Below, piece after piece: positions 60,720-64,000 of a stretch of DNA of 64,000 nucleotides. The translations under genes and the position numbers were made by a program. The notes beneath the pieces were generated by a model that was given only the letters and a program-made list of their open reading frames with translations, made no database searches and was not told the origin of the DNA. Source of the stretch: Carboxylicivirga agarovorans (GTDB lineage: Bacteria > Bacteroidota > Bacteroidia > Bacteroidales > Marinilabiliaceae); the NCBI RefSeq assembly GCF_050589845.1, contig NZ_JBNGPA010000001.1:372001-436000 (forward strand). The letters are read 5' to 3'. The first letter of the stretch is position 1. Every line of letters starts with the position of its first letter.

Positions 60720-63700
60720 TTAGAATTTAATATTCAAGTTAAAACCAAAGTTGCGTGGCAAAGACATGCTACCGCGCTCAACACCGGCTCCTCCGTTGGC
60801 AATAGAGAAAGTAGCCTGAGGATCAATATTATCAGTTGCTTTCCAAACATATCCAAGATTACGGGCAAACACACCCATTGAAGCACCACGCATAAAAGTG
60901 ATGTTTTCAAACATTTTTGCCGGGAATGAATAATTCAGATTGATCTCCTGCACTGCCAGGTATGAGGCATCATAAATAAACTGCTCATCAATACTTGCAA
61001 TAGCACCAAATAATTCCTGTGGTGTTGATGTTGTTCCTACACCTTTTAACTCTGCAGGATACCATGCTTCACCCTCAGTATATTGCTCGCGTTGTAATGT
61101 TGCTGTATGCTTACCATTAGAGTAGGCTGCGGCTTCGGTATTTGAATACAACTCACCACCAAACTTACCATCTAACACAAATGATGCTCTCCAGTTTTTG
61201 TATGAGAATGAGTTGATCCATCCCAACATGGTTTTGTGGTATGCATTTCCTAATACGTGTCTTTCATCGGTTCGCATCGGACGGCTGTTTTCATCCAGTG
61301 CAATTGTGCCATCTTCATCGCGCTTGTACTCATAACCCATAATCTGACCATAAGCTTCACCCGGACGAGCCACAATGTTTACACTTGACGTTTCAAACAG
61401 GTTAAGCTGGGGCACACCTTCAGTTAAGCTTTTAACTTCGTTTTTGTTATAGGCAAAGTTAATACGTGTATTCCAGCTGAAGTTATTGGTGCGGATCGGA
61501 TCGGCATACACACTGACCTCAACACCCGAGTTTTGAATAGAACCGGCATTAATAATGGCGTTGCTGTAACCTGATGTTGACGATGTATTCACACGCACAA
61601 TCTGGTTATTGGCACGGGAACGATACCAGGCAGCATCAATCCCTAAGCGGTTGTTTAAGAATTTAAGGTCCATACCAACTTCAACCGACTCATTCATAGA
61701 AGGCTTAAGGTCTTTATTTGGAATTGTTCCTCCATCGATGTGACCATTGGCAGCATCACCACCGTGTCCCGGAACCTTGTTTGAATTGATCTTATAGTTT
61801 AACATCAGCATGTAAGGATCGGTATCAGAACCTACCTGTGCCCACGATGCTCTGAATTTACCAAAGGTAAACCATGATGGCGTCTCAAATAATTCGGTAA
61901 AGATAAATGATGAACTAACCGATGGGTAGAAGTAGGAGTTATTATGCGATGGTAAAGTAGATGACCAGTCGTTACGAGCTGAGAAATCTAAATAAAGATA
62001 AGTGCCATAGCGGAATTGAGCCGTACCAAACACAGAGTTGATCTGCTTTTTGAAATAATTTGGCTCGATGGTACGGTCAGCACCAAAACCGGGGCGTTGC
62101 ATAGCCGGATCGGTGAAGTTCTCTTCAAAGGTATTGATCTGGTCAAACTCCTTGATCATACTTGCTGCACCACCATTAACAGTGATACCCCATCCATTAA
62201 AATCTTTGTTGTATGACAGTAAACCGTCGATGTTGGTTTCTGTGTCACGGGAGTTACCCATCATTACACGTCCTCTTGTGTAATAAGGCGTACCGATAGG
62301 CCACAATGAATTGTTTTTAAAGATGGTCAGGTCATTACCATAACGAACCATAGCACTCAGGTTGCTGTTGAAATTGTACTTGGCCTGTCCCATGCTTAAC
62401 ACACGTTCCTTTTCATATTTATGCTTGATCTCGTTAAGGTTCCAGTAAATATTACTGTTACGGTTACCAAAACCAACAGGTAAACCTGTTTCAGGATCTT
62501 TATAGTCTTTTAAGTCAGACAGTGGAACGTTATTAGGTACACCAACAAGGCTTACTGCAAATGGGCTGGCGCCGATCATCTGGTTAGATGACTCCTCATT
62601 AATGTATGATAACTTAGCAGTCAATTCCAACTTACCACCCCAGGTCTTTGTACTTCCGTTCAAAGTAAAGATGTTACGATCGTAACTGGTGTTAGGCACC
62701 ATTCCTGAGTTGTTCAGGTTACTATACGACATACGCATTGTTGAGTTCTCAGTATTGTGATTTACTGCAATGCTATTGCTTAAGGTCACACCCAGGTCGT
62801 AGAAATTATTTTCGTTATCGTAGAATTTGTATTCACGCTCATCACCACGGTAGTTGGTATATGTTTGTCCATCGTATTTGGCACCCCACATCGCTGTGTT
62901 ATCAGTTGCTTCCTGCTGGTTAGTTGGCATGTTTCCAAACGTTCCCTGTCCGTAAACATCTTGCCAGTCAGTGTAAATGCGGGCCTGATCAACCGTTGTG
63001 GTTGACACAAAATCAATGGTAGTACCTTCAGCGCCTTTACCTGATTTGGTTGTGATCATTACAACACCATTGATCGCACGTGAACCATAAAGAGCGGTTG
63101 CTGCTGCACCTTTTAACACAGAAATGTTTTCGATATCATCAGCTGCGATACCCGACATACCGTTACCAGAGTCGATACCACCATGATCTTTACTGTCCCC
63201 GTTTGAAAACTGCGTGTTAGAAATAGGCACACCATCAACTACATATAAAGGTTCGTTAGAACCATCGGCAATTGCAGTACCACGAATAATAACAGAGGTT
63301 GAACTACCAGGCCCCTGAGCTGTCGAGCTTACCTGAACACCCGAAAGGCGTCCTGAAAGCGCCGACATGGCATTGGCCGATTTAGCTGTTTCAAAAGCCT
63401 CATCACCGACTTCAGCAACTGAATAACCCAGCGCCTTCTTTTCACGCTTAATACCAAGTGCTGTTACCACCACTTCGTCCATATTCATTACGTCTTCCAG
63501 TAAGGTCACATCATATGATGCTCCGTTTGCGACCATCACTTCCTGTGTGGCGAAACCAATAAATGAATAAACGATAACACCGTTTGCAGGAGCATCAAGT
63601 GAGAACTGACCGTCAAGGTTAGTGATCGTACCTATGGTTGTTCCTTTTACAGAAACGTTAACACCAGGGATTCCCATTCCTGTGCGGTCAACTACTGTAC

Positions 63701-64000
63701 CCGATACTTTTACTTTATCCTGCTGCGTATTAGCAGCTTCATTCGCTTCTTCAGCTACAATTACTACTTGGTTTTCATACACCTTAAAGTCAGCATTACC
63801 AAGCACCTCTTCTAAAATATTTTCAACACTTTCGTTTTTGGCATTTACCGAAACAAGCTGATTGACATCAAGCGTTGCCTCATTGTACACAAACACCATA
63901 TTACTCTGTGCCTCAATGGCGTTAAGGCATTCCTGAAGCGTTACTTTTTTAAGTTTCAGATTAACCTTTTGTTCTGTCAATCGGTTCGATGCAAAAGCAC
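60720..64000 (-). CDS. SusC/RagA TonB-dependent transporter with STN domain, 5' end outside window
   Basis: About 1093 codons are visible. The frame stays open past the right edge (AFASNRLTEQKVNLKL), so the signal peptide and start are missing; the apparent TTG start at 63980 is not real. An STN domain (VNLKLKKVTLQECLNAIEAQ) is followed by a carboxypeptidase-regulatory-like domain (VSGTVVDRTGMGIPGVNV), the plug (ISVLKGAAATALYGSRAINGVVMI) and a barrel ending LPRNFGFNLNIKF. The STN domain predicts a FecR/ECF pair upstream, beyond the edge. Substrate unknown. Confidence 0.95.
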   Translation of the reverse strand, partial: AFASNRLTEQKVNLKLKKVTLQECLNAIEAQSNMVFVYNEATLDVNQLVSVNAKNESVENILEEVLGNADFKVYENQVVIVAEEANEAANTQQDKVKVSGTVVDRTGMGIPGVNVSVKGTTIGTITNLDGQFSLDAPANGVIVYSFIGFATQEVMVANGASYDVTLLEDVMNMDEVVVTALGIKREKKALGYSVAEVGDEAFETAKSANAMSALSGRLSGVQVSSTAQGPGSSTSVIIRGTAIADGSNEPLYVVDGVPISNTQFSNGDSKDHGGIDSGNGMSGIAADDIENISVLKGAAATALYGSRAINGVVMITTKSGKGAEGTTIDFVSTTTVDQARIYTDWQDVYGQGTFGNMPTNQQEATDNTAMWGAKYDGQTYTNYRGDEREYKFYDNENNFYDLGVTLSNSIAVNHNTENSTMRMSYSNLNNSGMVPNTSYDRNIFTLNGSTKTWGGKLELTAKLSYINEESSNQMIGASPFAVSLVGVPNNVPLSDLKDYKDPETGLPVGFGNRNSNIYWNLNEIKHKYEKERVLSMGQAKYNFNSNLSAMVRYGNDLTIFKNNSLWPIGTPYYTRGRVMMGNSRDTETNIDGLLSYNKDFNGWGITVNGGAASMIKEFDQINTFEENFTDPAMQRPGFGADRTIEPNYFKKQINSVFGTAQFRYGTYLYLDFSARNDWSSTLPSHNNSYFYPSVSSSFIFTELFETPSWFTFGKFRASWAQVGSDTDPYMLMLNYKINSNKVPGHGGDAANGHIDGGTIPNKDLKPSMNESVEVGMDLKFLNNRLGIDAAWYRSRANNQIVRVNTSSTSGYSNAIINAGSIQNSGVEVSVYADPIRTNNFSWNTRINFAYNKNEVKSLTEGVPQLNLFETSSVNIVARPGEAYGQIMGYEYKRDEDGTIALDENSRPMRTDERHVLGNAYHKTMLGWINSFSYKNWRASFVLDGKFGGELYSNTEAAAYSNGKHTATLQREQYTEGEAWYPAELKGVGTTSTPQELFGAIASIDEQFIYDASYLAVQEINLNYSFPAKMFENITFMRGASMGVFARNLGYVWKATDNIDPQATFSIANGGAGVERGSMSLPRNFGFNLNIKF

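Noticed and set aside
63978..63980. TTG as start codon of the last SusC
   Set aside because: The frame stays open to the window edge and the residues before it look like the end of a signal peptide; the true start lies outside.
1..64000. CRISPR array, tRNA or rRNA genes, insertion sequence
   Set aside because: No regularly spaced repeats, cloverleaf-like segments, rRNA-like stretches or transposase motifs were noticed while reading the gaps.

Overview
The window reads as chromosomal DNA of a Bacteroidota bacterium, probably of the Bacteroidales/Marinilabiliales branch (the order is an inference). The evidence is two SusC/SusD outer-membrane pairs, an ECF sigma/FecR switch, a fused LpxC-FabZ, genes mostly without Shine-Dalgarno sequences, and several -7 boxes of the Bacteroidota form TAnnTTTG. 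No tRNA, rRNA, CRISPR array, transposase or phage gene was seen.

Layout. 1-2893 (-): a large GAF/receiver/PEP-synthase-type protein cut by the left edge. 3157-5193 (+): an NADP-type glutamate dehydrogenase and an SRPBCC lipoprotein. 5319-18522 (-): one co-directional 13-kb locus made of ECF sigma, FecR anti-sigma, SusC with an STN domain, SusD, DUF4843 lipoprotein, PKD-like lipoprotein, two TlpA-type thioredoxin lipoproteins/exoproteins, a trypsin-fold protease lipoprotein and a thioredoxin. 18681-21040 (-): ExbB, a 4-TM protein and two ExbD. 21360-27929 (-): asparaginase, TatD nuclease, a second glutamate dehydrogenase with an NAD-type cofactor motif, and a large FAD/Fe-S dehydrogenase. 28005-36160 (+): truncated haemoglobin, the SUF iron-sulfur operon (sufBCDSE plus a SufT/MIP18-type gene), a small membrane protein and queG. 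36216-41009 (-): lpxA, lpxC-fabZ, lpxD and an HD phosphohydrolase. 41251-45991 (+): rimP-nusA-infB. 46069-46824 (-): kdsB. 47065-50126 (+): sigma-54 activator, LptE-like lipoprotein, TPR protein and secG. 50.2-51.1 kb: a repeat-rich, mostly noncoding stretch. 51165-53183 (+): groES-groEL. 53429-54613 (-): a secreted M29-like protein. 54930-56717 (+): lepA. 56968-58374 (-): aspA. 58805-64000 (-): a second SusD/SusC pair cut by the right edge.

How the genes fit together. Nitrogen and C4/C5 acid metabolism recurs: two GDHs, asparaginase, aspartase and a YdiJ-like 2-hydroxyacid dehydrogenase, which suits an amino-acid-using heterotroph. Envelope biogenesis (lpx, kdsB, lptE-like, secG) and TonB-energised uptake (SusCD, ExbBD) form a second theme. 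The 5.3-18.5 kb locus is the most distinctive element: outer-membrane import controlled by a FecR/ECF relay, packaged with three thioredoxin-fold proteins and an exported protease. That combination suggests a protein- or peptide-directed, thiol-linked uptake system rather than a glycan system, because no glycoside hydrolase is present. This is an inference; the substrate cannot be read from sequence.
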